This document shows positions 19,501 to 27,260 of a stretch of DNA of 48,961 nucleotides, piece by piece. A model generated the notes under the pieces. The model did not search any database. It was not told the DNA's origin and saw only the letters and a list, made by a program, of their open reading frames with translations. Origin of the DNA: Hyphomonas sp. (lineage in GTDB: Bacteria > Pseudomonadota > Alphaproteobacteria > Caulobacterales > Hyphomonadaceae); the NCBI GenBank assembly GCA_002700305.1, contig PACZ01000025.1:1-48961 (forward strand), read 5' to 3'. The translations under genes and the position numbers were made by a program. Within the stretch, counting starts at the first letter, position 1, and each line of letters begins with the position of its first letter.

Positions 19501-19727
19501 ATCGTACGGAAGCCTGGATCACCATCGAGAACGTCGGCAATCTGCTGAACTCCGATTGGGGCATCCTGCGTGAGCACGGCTTCCCGGGCAATGCTGAGCT
19601 GTACGATGCGAACATCGTGAACGGCCAGTATGAGATCACCAGCTTCAACCGTGACGCAGATGACGACCGTATCGTGGTCAGCCCGTCGCTGTGGCAGGTC
19701 CACTTCGGTATCAAGTACAAGTTCTAA
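16566..19727 (+). CDS. Oar-like TonB-dependent outer-membrane receptor with carboxypeptidase-regulatory domain
   Basis: An outer-membrane beta-barrel powered by TonB; the substrate is unknown. Start ATG 16566 begins a clean signal peptide (AAVSAIAITAAGVASA). The mature protein opens with a carboxypeptidase-regulatory-like Ig domain (about 28-115, with SIRGTIADETGAAVSGATVT), then a plug domain (about 125-250, with RDIKDIVRLDPRV and NSLTVDGVRLNDNFG). The long barrel has many aromatic strands and ends in HFGIKYKF, with the terminal Phe typical for insertion by the BAM machinery. It has 1053 residues. The domain order matches Oar/OmpA-related receptors, often abundant and used for large substrates. 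Strong preference for C-ending codons and a good terminator suggest high expression. An upstream in-frame GTG at 16401 would precede the signal peptide and is rejected. Confidence 0.93.
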   Translation: MINWNTFARGAAVSAIAITAAGVASAQVTTSSIRGTIADETGAAVSGATVTILHEPTGSVAVTTTSATGQFAAQNLRVGGPYSVTITGEGFVPARADNVYANLGEATSLNLTVTTSSDDTARMETVVITGSAMQVAQVATGPSSTFNIATLENAPAMNRDIKDIVRLDPRVYVDEAFNDSINCAGANPRYNSLTVDGVRLNDNFGLNSNGYPTERIPFSYDAIEQVSVELAPFDVNYGSFTACNINAVTKTGSNEFHGGLFFDYTDDSLTGDETDGIKRDLGSFEEKRYGINVGGPIIKDKLFFFGAYEKFEGANIFGFTPNDVGLSDALYQSIIDIAVNQYGYTAGGLPTSLAVEDEKFFGKLDWNINDDHRAEFTYTYNDGANYSPSDSGSNRIADGNHYYERGAKLQNYTAALYSDWTPNLSTELRASYVDLDNRQIPVWGTDNWGEVQVRLDNDLNSGNSTIYLGADDSRQANKLAYELWNYKAAANYTMGDHLFTAGVEREEFSVFNLFVQQAIGEWRFDLRGGNFDNFANGDFDYFQYTNAAGTNDVNDAAADFGYEINTFYIQDKWQVTDKLDVTAGLRYDYYTSSDKPRYNANFESTYGFRNDNNMDGRDLLQPRFGFNYEFADNLSFHGGAGLFSGGNPNVWISNNYSNNGVTLTDYFAPDDSNLADFTYSDTGRPFFDVPDEAIADIAGASGRGGVNALDPNFEIPSEWKFAFGAVADVDTNMPILGNDLRVMADILYSKTNEAAQVVPLSYVQSGTAPDGRPIYSGSTSDFLLTNAKEKGSALVLSLGLSQAYDNGIDWALGYAYTDAKDLNPMTSSVAYSNFSNYATYDPLNPSLGTSDYEVAHRFTLQFNYAKEYINDLETRVSLFGTANEGAPYSYVFAENPYESGARFFNSRQLAYIPTGIADPLIAASSDPDAVAALVNFIENNDQLRNARGSIFTRNDAADDWWTKFDLKLTQELPGLRAQDRTEAWITIENVGNLLNSDWGILREHGFPGNAELYDANIVNGQYEITSFNRDADDDRIVVSPSLWQVHFGIKYKF

Positions 19728-19757
19728 GCCTTACGGCCTGAACAAGACCTGATCGGG

Positions 19758-19787
19758 AAGGGCGGCTCCATGCGGGGCCGCCCTTTT
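19758..19787 (+). terminator. Intrinsic terminator after the TonB receptor gene
   Basis: AAGGGCGGC (19758-19766) pairs with GCCGCCCTT (19777-19785) and is followed by T residues. It lies 30 bases after the receptor stop and separates it from aguA. Confidence 0.85.
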
Positions 19788-19807
19788 CCTTTGGTGACAG
19801 GTGTGGC

Positions 19808-20803
19808 ATGGCGCGCGCGATGAGCGACAACAAACCCTTCCTTCCGCCCGAATGGGCACCGCAGGCTGCCCTCTGGTGCGGCTGGCCGCATCTTGCCGAT
19901 GAGTGGGGCGGCCGTCTCGAAGGGCCGCGGACGCAGATCGCGGGCTTCATCCGGGCCGCTTCGGCGCATGTCCCGGTCCGGGTCGCGGCGGGGTCTGCCG
20001 AGGCGCTCGCCTCTGCCACGGCAGCCGTCGGCGATGTGGCGAAAATCGTGGAAGTCCCGGCCGGGGATATCTGGCTGCGCGACACCGGCCCCATCGTGAC
20101 GGGGCAGGGCGATGCGCGCGAGGCACAGGCGTTCCGCTTCAATGGCTGGGGCGGCAAATACCTGATGCCCGGCGATACAGAGACATCAGGCGCCATCGCG
20201 GCATATGAATCCCTGCCGGCCAGTTTCCACCCGATCGTCCTGGAAGGCGGCGCCATCGATGCCGACGGCAAAGGCCGGCTGCTGACCACGCGCCAGTGCC
20301 TGCTCAATCCGAACCGGAACCCGGACCTGACAGCAGAGGAGATCGAAGCGCGGATCTGCGACGCGCTCGGCATCGAGGAAATGATCTGGCTGGGCGATGG
20401 CCTGCTGAACGACCACACTGACGGCCATGTCGACAATATCGCGCGCTTCATCGGGCCGGGACATGCGCTCTGCCAGATGCCGTCCGGCACGGATGACCCG
20501 AACAGGGACGTGCTGCTGGAAATCGAGACCACGCTACGCGAAGCCGGGCTCGATGTGACAACCATCCCGTCCCCCGGCCTGATCTCTGGTGATGACGGCG
20601 CGCCTGTCCCGGCAAGCCATATGAACTTCACCATCACGAATGGGGCTGTCCTCGTGCCGGTCTATGAAGACCATTACAGTCTCGTGGCGCTCGCCGAGAT
20701 GCGGGTCCTGTTCCCGGGCCGCAAGATCATCGGCCTGCCGGCTGGACATATTCTGGGTGGGGGCGGAAGCTTCCACTGCATGACCCGCGAAATTCCCGCT
20801 TGA
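19808..20803 (+). CDS. aguA: Agmatine deiminase
   Basis: Converts agmatine to N-carbamoylputrescine, the first of two steps to putrescine. The 331 residues carry the family segments EWAPQAALWCGWP at the start, WLRDTGPIV, GGAIDADGKGRLL, HTDGHVDN, and the C-terminal catalytic GGGGSFHC with Cys324 as nucleophile. The start is ATG 19808 or ATG 19820 (MSDNK); neither has a strong ribosome-binding site, and family alignment cannot separate them. aguB follows after 16 bases, so the two steps are made together. No arginine decarboxylase is in the window, so agmatine must come from elsewhere in the genome or from outside the cell. Confidence 0.93.
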   Translation: MARAMSDNKPFLPPEWAPQAALWCGWPHLADEWGGRLEGPRTQIAGFIRAASAHVPVRVAAGSAEALASATAAVGDVAKIVEVPAGDIWLRDTGPIVTGQGDAREAQAFRFNGWGGKYLMPGDTETSGAIAAYESLPASFHPIVLEGGAIDADGKGRLLTTRQCLLNPNRNPDLTAEEIEARICDALGIEEMIWLGDGLLNDHTDGHVDNIARFIGPGHALCQMPSGTDDPNRDVLLEIETTLREAGLDVTTIPSPGLISGDDGAPVPASHMNFTITNGAVLVPVYEDHYSLVALAEMRVLFPGRKIIGLPAGHILGGGGSFHCMTREIPA

Positions 20804-20819
20804 TCCGGAGGATCTGAGA

Positions 20820-21662
20820 ATGAGCCGTACAATCACCGTTGCCAGCATCCAGTTCACGCCCAGCGACGACATGCAGGCGAATATCGACCGTGTGGCCGGT
20901 TTCATCCGCGAAGCGGCCGGGCAGGGCGCGGATGTCGTGCTGCCGCCGGAACTCTTCTGCGGCTATTATTTCTGCAAGACTCAGGAAGAGCATCATTTCG
21001 CCCGCGCACTGCCCTGGCAGGATCATCCGGCCGTAATGCAGCTGGGTGAGCTTGCCGCCGAACTGGGCGTTGTGATCCCGGTCTCGATCTATGAGAAGGA
21101 CGGGCCGCTCTATTACAATTCGCTCGTGATGATCGATGCCGATGGCACGCCGCTGGGCGTCTACCGCAAGAGCCATATTCCGGATGGCCCGGGCTATCAG
21201 GAGAAATACTATTTCCGGCCAGGCGATACGGGCTTCCGGACCTGGCAGACCATGAAGGGCAATATTGGCGTTGGCATCTGCTGGGATCAATGGTTCCCGG
21301 AAGCTGCGCGGGCCATGGCCCTTATGGGCGCCGATGTGCTTCTGTACCCGACCGCCATCGGGGCCGAGCCGCAGGATGCCAGCCTCGACACGGCAGCGCG
21401 CTGGCGCCGGGTGATGCAGGGGCATGCTGTTGCCAACGTCATGCCCGTGGTCGCAGCCAATCGTGTTGGCGATGAGGAAGGCCAGGTCTTTTACGGCACC
21501 AGCTTCATCACCGACCATGTTGGTGAAGTTGTTGCCGATTTCGGGCGCAGCGAAGAAGGCGTGCTGGTCGCGCGCTTCGATCTCGACCTCATCGACCGGG
21601 ACCGGGCCGCCTGGGGCTTCTTCCGGGACCGTCGGACGGACCTTTACGACATTCTGGTCTGA
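20820..21662 (+). CDS. aguB: N-carbamoylputrescine amidase
   Basis: A nitrilase-superfamily enzyme that hydrolyses N-carbamoylputrescine to putrescine, CO2 and ammonia. The catalytic triad is visible as Glu44 (LPPELFCGYYF), Lys117 (YRKSHIPDG) and Cys154 (GVGICWDQWFPEAAR). The 280-residue length is normal. GGAGG lies before the ATG at 20820, 16 bases after aguA. The C-terminal part has RDRRTDLYDIL, as in plant and bacterial homologues. It ends 9 bases from the stop of the convergent EF-hand gene, and I see no terminator between them. Confidence 0.94.
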   Translation: MSRTITVASIQFTPSDDMQANIDRVAGFIREAAGQGADVVLPPELFCGYYFCKTQEEHHFARALPWQDHPAVMQLGELAAELGVVIPVSIYEKDGPLYYNSLVMIDADGTPLGVYRKSHIPDGPGYQEKYYFRPGDTGFRTWQTMKGNIGVGICWDQWFPEAARAMALMGADVLLYPTAIGAEPQDASLDTAARWRRVMQGHAVANVMPVVAANRVGDEEGQVFYGTSFITDHVGEVVADFGRSEEGVLVARFDLDLIDRDRAAWGFFRDRRTDLYDILV

Positions 21663-21671
21663 TTAAACGGC

Positions 21672-22229
21672 TCAATCCCCGGCGGGCGTACCGCGGGGCG
21701 GCCGCTGTCCGGTATCGAACGGGGAGCGCTCATTCCGTTCTGATTTGGGTTTCGGCGCCTTCAGTGACGCGATCACGATTACGTCGCTGGTGTCCTCGAC
21801 ATAGTGTTCAGCAAGCTCCGCGATCACGGCTTCGAACTCTTCCGGGCTGACGCGGCGGTCGAGGTTCGGATCGAAACGGACCGGATTGGCGAGGGAATCG
21901 TCACGTGTCGGCAGGCTCTCGGCCCAGCTGATCTGCTCGAATGCCGTCAGGTGGCCGTCGCCATTCGCATCGGCTTTCCGGAACGCGGCCTTCGTGCCGG
22001 CCTGCAGCTCTTCGCGCGTGATCTTGCCGTCGCCATCGGTGTCGAAGCTGAGGAACAGCCCCCCGCCTGCGACCAGCCTGTCAGGGGTCCCTCTGGCGCG
22101 GCGTGCTTCGGGTTTGGTAAATCCCTGGCCCGGCAGGCGCACGATTTCGTCCTGAGCTTCCTGCGCCGCAGCCGGAACAGCTGCAGCCATCAACAAGGCG
22201 CCAGCCAGCGCAATCGGGCGTAAAATCAT
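21672..22229 (-). CDS. Secreted EF-hand calcium-binding protein
   Basis: Probable periplasmic protein of 185 residues. Start ATG 22229 has GGAGTGATC upstream and begins the signal peptide (LALAGALL-type core ending AAAQ); an ATG at 22286 would add 19 residues before it and is rejected. Two canonical EF-hand loops follow, DTDGDGKITREE and DANGDGHLTAFE, then a degenerate third, DPNLDRRVSPEE, which lacks a Gly and an acidic ligand. The C-terminal 40 residues are basic and proline-rich. Such EF-hand proteins are common in Hyphomonadaceae-type genomes, with unknown role. It is divergent from divL across a 193-base gap containing the CtrA box, so the box could act on both genes. Confidence 0.85.
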   Translation of the reverse strand: MILRPIALAGALLMAAAVPAAAQEAQDEIVRLPGQGFTKPEARRARGTPDRLVAGGGLFLSFDTDGDGKITREELQAGTKAAFRKADANGDGHLTAFEQISWAESLPTRDDSLANPVRFDPNLDRRVSPEEFEAVIAELAEHYVEDTSDVIVIASLKAPKPKSERNERSPFDTGQRPPRGTPAGD

Positions 22230-22334
22230 TGGGATCACTCCACGAACAGGAGGGCAGACTAAGCGAGTGTTGTGTTTTTGCAACATATGGTTTCAGTTAT
22301 CTTGCGCCGGTATCGGCCGGGCATTAGCACTCCG

Positions 22335-22350
22335 TTAACGCGCCCTTAAC
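22335..22350 (+). promoter_or_regulatory. Candidate CtrA-binding box upstream of divL
   Basis: TTAA (22335-22338), seven bases, then TTAAC (22346-22350) exactly fits the CtrA consensus TTAA-N7-TTAAC of Caulobacterales. It ends 72 bases before the divL ATG and lies 106 bases from the divergent EF-hand start. A half-site, GTTAACC, follows at about 22367-22373. Confidence 0.6.
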
Positions 22351-22422
22351 GCTAGAGGGGCAATTCGTTAACCGTTTCATCGGTCGTTCTCGCGGCCGAT
22401 TCGGGCTTTTGGATGACGCGGC

Positions 22423-24879
22423 ATGGCACTTTCAGCGGAGCAGGTTCCGATCATTATGGCCGCAGGCGCGGACGCTCTTGGCCTCGCGGCGCTGCTCTGG
22501 GCGTTGCGGGTCTCGGATGGTGCGCGGGGTGCAGCCCGAAAATATCGCGACCGGTCTGCTGAGCTGGAAACCACGCTCGCCGCCCACCGGTCCATTCTCG
22601 GCGCCCATCCGGGCGTGATCCTCGTCTGGCAGGGTGAGGCGCTTGAAGCCGAGGGTGATGACATCATCCCACCGGAAATGTACGGGTCCCCGGTCGCGCT
22701 GGCCGGCCTGCTGAGTTTTACCGACGATGCCATCTCGCCGGACCCGGCCGTGCGCATCATTGAAGGCCTCGCCGACCTTGAGGCCCGCGACAGTGCCGGA
22801 CACGACACGACGCTTCGTATCCGCCTGCGTGAACTGCGCGAGAGCGGGCAGGCTTTCTCGCTGACAATCATCGGCCCGTCCGGCCGCTTCCTCGAAGCTG
22901 ACGGGCGCACGGCCGGTGCCCGGGCCGTGGTCTGGGTCAGCGATGCGACCATCAAGGGGCTGGAGGAAAGTTCGGCCCGCGGCAAGCTGGAAGAAGCCCG
23001 CCAGGTCATCGCGCGCGATCCGACGGCCTTCCTCGACATGCTGGGCAAGGCGCCGTTCCCGGCCTGGCGCATGTCGGGCATGGGCAAGCTGCAATGGGTC
23101 AACCCGGCCTATATCGAAGCCGTCGACGGTACCAATCTCGACCGTGTGCTCGACCGGCAGCTGATGCTGGACCAGGCGACCGCCGATCAGGCCCGCAAGA
23201 CGATCAGCGAAGGCATCGACATAGATGAGACCCGGCACATCACCATCAATGGCGCGCGCCGGGCAATGCGTATCCTGACTTTCCCGCTGTCGGGCGGGGC
23301 AGGGGCAATGGCCCTGGACGTCACTGCGCAGGAAGATGCACGCGAGGAACTGAACCGCCACGTCCGCGCGCATGACGAGACGCTGAACCATGTGGCCGAT
23401 GCCGTTGCCATTTTCGGGGCTGACCGCAAGCTGACCTTCTACAACAAGGCCTTCCGCGACATGTGGGATCTCGATGAGAGCTTCCTGCTGGACCGTCCCG
23501 GCCATGGCCAGCTGCTGGATCGGCTGCGCGAACGCCGCAAGCTGCCGGCCCGGGCGAACTATGCCGAATGGCGCGCGGAAGAGCTTTCCTACTATCTCGA
23601 CATTGACGGGGTGAAGGAAGACACCTGGTCGCTGCCGGACGAGCGGACCCTGTCCGTCACCCGCCAGCGCCACCCGATGGGCGGCCTGCTGCTGCTGTTC
23701 AAGGACATAACTGGCGAGCTGGAGCTGCAGACGCGGTTCAATGCTATTGTGAAGACGCAGAGCTCCACGCTCGACAATCTTCATGAAGCGGTTGCCGTGT
23801 TTGGCGGCGACGGGCGCATGAAGCTGCACAACAATGCGTTCGAGCGCCTGTGGAGCCTAAGCGAAGACATGCTGAAGGATCATCCGGATTATGACGATGT
23901 GGTGGAGGAGTGCATTCCGCTGTTCCACGACACCGAAATCTGGGCGGCGATGAAGAGCCACATTACCGATCCGTCCGCCAAGGCGCGCCAGTCCACAACG
24001 GGCGAAATGCGCCGGTCCGACGGGTCGATCCTGACTTATCTGACCCATCCGCTGCCGGACGGAAACACGCTGATCGCCTTTGCCGACGTGACCGCGACCC
24101 GCCGTGTCGAGTCCGCCCTGCGCGAACGCGCCGAGGCGTTCGAAGCGGCCGACCGTCTGAAGACGGAATTCGTGCGGAATGTGTCCTACCAGCTGCGTTC
24201 GCCGCTGACGGTGATCTTCGGCTATGCCGAACTGCTGGAAACCCAGCGCAATGGTGATCTGACGGAACGCCAGAAAGACTATGTCAGCGCGATCCTGTCT
24301 GCCTCTGACCATTTGTCGAAGCTGATCGAGAACATTCTCGACCTCGCCATGATCGAGGCCGGACGCATGGATCTCGACTTGGAAGATGTCGATCTCGCCA
24401 GCGTGATCGAGGAAAGTATCGAGATGGTCGTCTCGAAGGCCGAGGATACGCAGATCACGGTGCGGTCGGATATTTCGGGCAAGCTGGGCCTGATCCGCGC
24501 GGACGAGCGGCGCATCCGGCAGATCCTGTTCAATCTGGTTTCGAATTCGCTGCGCTTCACGGATTCCGGCGGGGAGATCGTCATTTCGGCCCAGCGCATG
24601 GGCGACATGGTCACCTTCTCCGTACGGGACAATGGACGCGGCCTTGAGGCAGACAAGCGTGCCACGAGTTTCGACAGTTTCGTCTCAGGTGATCAGCGCG
24701 GCGCAGGCCTCGGCCTTGCCCTCGTGAAGCATTTTGTCGATCTTCACGGCGGTACGGTCGGCATGAAGCCGGTCGATGGCGGCGGGCTGGAAGTCACCTG
24801 CTGGCTGCCGGCACAGGCCATGCGCGCCGTCAGCGCACAGCGCGAACTGCTGCTCTCGGAGAATGTCGTTCCGTCCTGA
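22423..24879 (+). CDS. divL: DivL-type PAS sensor kinase with Tyr in place of the catalytic His
   Basis: In Caulobacter, DivL works with CckA and DivK to control the CtrA cell-cycle phosphorelay and acts as a regulator rather than a classical kinase. This 818-residue protein has one N-terminal helix (about 8-28), a divergent PAS-like segment, then PAS domains at about 206-310, 317-430 and 449-560. The dimerisation box reads NVSYQLRSPLTVIFGYAEL, with Tyr589 where His is expected, the hallmark of DivL. The ATPase domain keeps the N box (FNLVSNSLRFT, about 703), DNGRGL (about 735) and GAGLGLALVKHF (about 760). A canonical CtrA box lies upstream, suggesting feedback from CtrA. The start has no strong ribosome-binding site. 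Confidence 0.88.
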   Translation: MALSAEQVPIIMAAGADALGLAALLWALRVSDGARGAARKYRDRSAELETTLAAHRSILGAHPGVILVWQGEALEAEGDDIIPPEMYGSPVALAGLLSFTDDAISPDPAVRIIEGLADLEARDSAGHDTTLRIRLRELRESGQAFSLTIIGPSGRFLEADGRTAGARAVVWVSDATIKGLEESSARGKLEEARQVIARDPTAFLDMLGKAPFPAWRMSGMGKLQWVNPAYIEAVDGTNLDRVLDRQLMLDQATADQARKTISEGIDIDETRHITINGARRAMRILTFPLSGGAGAMALDVTAQEDAREELNRHVRAHDETLNHVADAVAIFGADRKLTFYNKAFRDMWDLDESFLLDRPGHGQLLDRLRERRKLPARANYAEWRAEELSYYLDIDGVKEDTWSLPDERTLSVTRQRHPMGGLLLLFKDITGELELQTRFNAIVKTQSSTLDNLHEAVAVFGGDGRMKLHNNAFERLWSLSEDMLKDHPDYDDVVEECIPLFHDTEIWAAMKSHITDPSAKARQSTTGEMRRSDGSILTYLTHPLPDGNTLIAFADVTATRRVESALRERAEAFEAADRLKTEFVRNVSYQLRSPLTVIFGYAELLETQRNGDLTERQKDYVSAILSASDHLSKLIENILDLAMIEAGRMDLDLEDVDLASVIEESIEMVVSKAEDTQITVRSDISGKLGLIRADERRIRQILFNLVSNSLRFTDSGGEIVISAQRMGDMVTFSVRDNGRGLEADKRATSFDSFVSGDQRGAGLGLALVKHFVDLHGGTVGMKPVDGGGLEVTCWLPAQAMRAVSAQRELLLSENVVPS

Positions 24880-24899
24880 GACGAACGCCAGCGCAGGGC

Positions 24900-25199
24900 C
24901 TAGCGCGTTTCTACGGTCCGTTCGGGATCCTGGCCGCGGGTTTCAGCCACGACACGGGCCGGAACCTCAGGGGCCACGTCATAGCGAAGCACAGCCGGTT
25001 TCGAGACCAGAAGGTCCGAGCCGTCGGTCTTTGTCACCACAACCGTTTCCATGACTGCCGGAGCGTCCTCGGCAGTACCGGCTTTTGGCAGGAAATCAGC
25101 CTCCAGACGGCCGCGCAGGCCGATGTCTTCAGCAGCAAGAACGGGCAGGGCAACGCTCGCGGCGGCGAGGCTGACAGCGATAAAACGGATGGCGGACAT
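24900..25199 (-). CDS. Small exported protein of unknown function
   Basis: A 99-residue product with a signal peptide (about 1-22, FIAVSLAAASVALPVLA) followed by a short mature domain of about 77 residues rich in Val, Glu and Ala, with no Cys. GGGAG lies before ATG 25199. It is convergent with divL (20 bases between the stops) and 62 bases downstream of the methyltransferase-fold gene on the same strand, so it may share that transcript. I recognise no family; periplasmic location is inferred from the signal. Confidence 0.7.
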   Translation of the reverse strand: MSAIRFIAVSLAAASVALPVLAAEDIGLRGRLEADFLPKAGTAEDAPAVMETVVVTKTDGSDLLVSKPAVLRYDVAPEVPARVVAETRGQDPERTVETR

Positions 25200-25261
25200 G
25201 GCACAACTCCCGGGCTAGACCAGATTCCCCCGGAAACATGCATGTTCTGTGCCAGATACGC

Positions 25262-26077
25262 CTATTTGGCGAATTTCAGCAGGAAGCGATCCGTCTTGCG
25301 CCGCACCGTCGGGTCGAACACCTGCACGGTGCCGTCATCGTCCGGATTGGCGAGGATGTCGCTCTCATCGACCAGCGTCAGGCCATGATCCTCAGCCAGG
25401 TCGATGATGATGGCCTTGTCGATCCGGTGCGTGTCTCCGCCCGTTGTAGGGGGCGATCCCGCCGGGGCCATGTGATCCAGCACCACCAGATGTCCGCCGG
25501 GCTTCAGGACGCGGGCAATCTCGTCAAAGGTCATGTCCGGATCGCCGAGCACGCCTTCCGGCTCGCCCTGTGGCGTGTACCAGAGCTCGTGCGGGCCGAG
25601 GAACCAGGTGACGATATCAGCGTTGGCGTCCGGAACATTCGAGAGATTGTCGAAGGCGCTTTCCACGATCTGGACATTCAGCAGCCGCCCGTCGACCCGT
25701 TTCGAGACGGAGTCGCCGAGGAAGTTTTTGAACGAGGGCGGGTTTTGCATATAGACCTTGCCATCCGGCCCGGCGACGCGGGACAGGAGCTCGGTATAGA
25801 AACCGTCGCCGGCTTCCATTTCGACAATCGTCATGCCCGGCATGACACCGGCGAAAGACAGGACTTCGGCAGACTTGCGCACCGGATAGAGTTCGTAATC
25901 CTGCTCGGGTCGGTCATCCTGGCGGAATACGCTCTCATAATCGAAGCCGCCCGGTGCCACTTTCGGGGCAGGGGCTTCCGGTGCAGCGGCAGGCGCCTCC
26001 GGTGCGGGGGCCGCGGCCGGTGTGGCGCAGGCGGCCAGCAGCGCGCCGGCCAGGCTGAGTAGTGCGATCTGTTTCAT
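25262..26077 (-). CDS. Lipoprotein with a class I methyltransferase fold
   Basis: Start ATG 26077 has AGGAGG upstream and begins a lipoprotein signal with lipobox LLAAC (Cys about 17), followed by an Ala/Pro linker. An ATG at 26119 would add 14 acidic residues and is rejected. The globular part resembles class I SAM methyltransferases: TIVEMEAGDGFYTELLSRV as motif I, then VPDANADIVTWFLGPHELW and EIARVLKPGGHLVVLDH as post-I and motif III-like segments. Motif I has Glu-Ala-Gly-Asp-Gly rather than the usual Gly-rich loop, so SAM binding is uncertain. SAM is not known to be plentiful in the periplasm, which makes the true activity an open question. It follows the SDR gene by 34 bases. Confidence 0.8.
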   Translation of the reverse strand: MKQIALLSLAGALLAACATPAAAPAPEAPAAAPEAPAPKVAPGGFDYESVFRQDDRPEQDYELYPVRKSAEVLSFAGVMPGMTIVEMEAGDGFYTELLSRVAGPDGKVYMQNPPSFKNFLGDSVSKRVDGRLLNVQIVESAFDNLSNVPDANADIVTWFLGPHELWYTPQGEPEGVLGDPDMTFDEIARVLKPGGHLVVLDHMAPAGSPPTTGGDTHRIDKAIIIDLAEDHGLTLVDESDILANPDDDGTVQVFDPTVRRKTDRFLLKFAK

Positions 26078-26111
26078 GTTCCTGTCCTCCTCAGGGTGAT
26101 CCGTTTCCGGA

Positions 26112-27083
26112 TCAGGCATCCGCCAGCATTTTTTCGCTCATTTCCCACAGGCGTTCTGCGCGTTCGTCGTCGCAGGCCCAGGCGCGGACATGTTCCCAAC
26201 GCTCGCTGGAGTCTGTGGCCAGTTGTGCGATATCGCAATCTTCGCAATAGACGCCGCCGCGGCCTTCAAGCTTGGGCGACGTGGCCGCCCAGACCGTCGT
26301 CGAGGCGCCTTGTTCCGGTGTCTTGAACCGTTCCTGCACCATGGGCGGGATGGACCCGTCCGGTGCTTTCCAGCCAAGCGCGACCATTTCTTCTTCCGGG
26401 AGGTGGCGTTGCAGCGGGGTGAAAATGCCGCCGGGATGGACCGAGAAAGCGCGGATGCCGATGTCGCGCCCGCGCCGGTCGACGCCGAGGGCAAACAGCG
26501 CGTCGGCGGTCTTCGCCTGTCCGTAGGCCTCCCATTTGTCATAGGCGCGTTCATTATAGTTCGGGTCGTCCCAGATAATGTCCGAGCGGGCATGGCCGAT
26601 GGAGGAGAGGGCGACGAGGCGCGCATTCTCCGTGCGCTGCATGGCGGGGGCGAGGGCGAGGCTCATCGCCATGTGTCCGAGATGGTTGATGCCGAACTGG
26701 CTCTCCCAGCCGGGGCCGACCCGGGCGAGCGGGCAGGCCATGATGCCGGCATTGTTGATCAGGATGTCGAGGCCGCGCCCGGTTTCGTCATATTCGCGGG
26801 CGAATTTCTCGACACTGGCAAGGTCTGCCAGGTCCATCGCCGCGATCTCGATATCGCCGGGGATGTCAGCCAGCGCCGCTTCGGCCGTGTCGAGCCGCCG
26901 GGCCGGGACGGTCACGCGGGCGCCAGCCGAGGCCAATGCCCGGACGGTTTCCAGTCCGATGCCGGAATAGCCGCCGGTGACAACAGCGTTCTTGCCGGAA
27001 AGGTCGATCCCTTCGATCACTTCGGCAGCTGTCGATTTGTCGTGAAATCCCGATCCGATCGGGGCCTGGTCCTGTGCGGCCAT
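26112..27083 (-). CDS. Short-chain dehydrogenase/reductase
   Basis: An NAD(P)-dependent oxidoreductase of the classical/extended SDR type, closest in feel to protochlorophyllide-reductase/retinol-dehydrogenase-like members; the substrate is unknown. The 323 residues hold the Rossmann motif TGGYSGIG (about 36-43), NNAGIM (about 108), the catalytic Ser in VALSSIGH, and YxxxK in YGQAKTAD. The C-terminus is long and includes a CEDC pair. It precedes the methyltransferase-fold lipoprotein gene by 34 bases on the same strand, so they are probably co-transcribed. It is divergent from the Hcp/Sel1 gene. Confidence 0.9.
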   Translation of the reverse strand: MAAQDQAPIGSGFHDKSTAAEVIEGIDLSGKNAVVTGGYSGIGLETVRALASAGARVTVPARRLDTAEAALADIPGDIEIAAMDLADLASVEKFAREYDETGRGLDILINNAGIMACPLARVGPGWESQFGINHLGHMAMSLALAPAMQRTENARLVALSSIGHARSDIIWDDPNYNERAYDKWEAYGQAKTADALFALGVDRRGRDIGIRAFSVHPGGIFTPLQRHLPEEEMVALGWKAPDGSIPPMVQERFKTPEQGASTTVWAATSPKLEGRGGVYCEDCDIAQLATDSSERWEHVRAWACDDERAERLWEMSEKMLADA

Positions 27084-27260
27084 ACGGAAATCTCCCTTTT
27101 GATCCGATCGCGCTTTTTTATCAGGGAATACTGCCTCGCGGCAGGAGAGGCAGCAAGGACAATCGCAGGTTAAGAAAGCTTAAGCCGGTAAAGTCTTGGT
27201 GACCCCATGGCCCGGTCCCTATATCAAAGCCGGAACAAAGACTTAGGAAGGGCAGACCCC

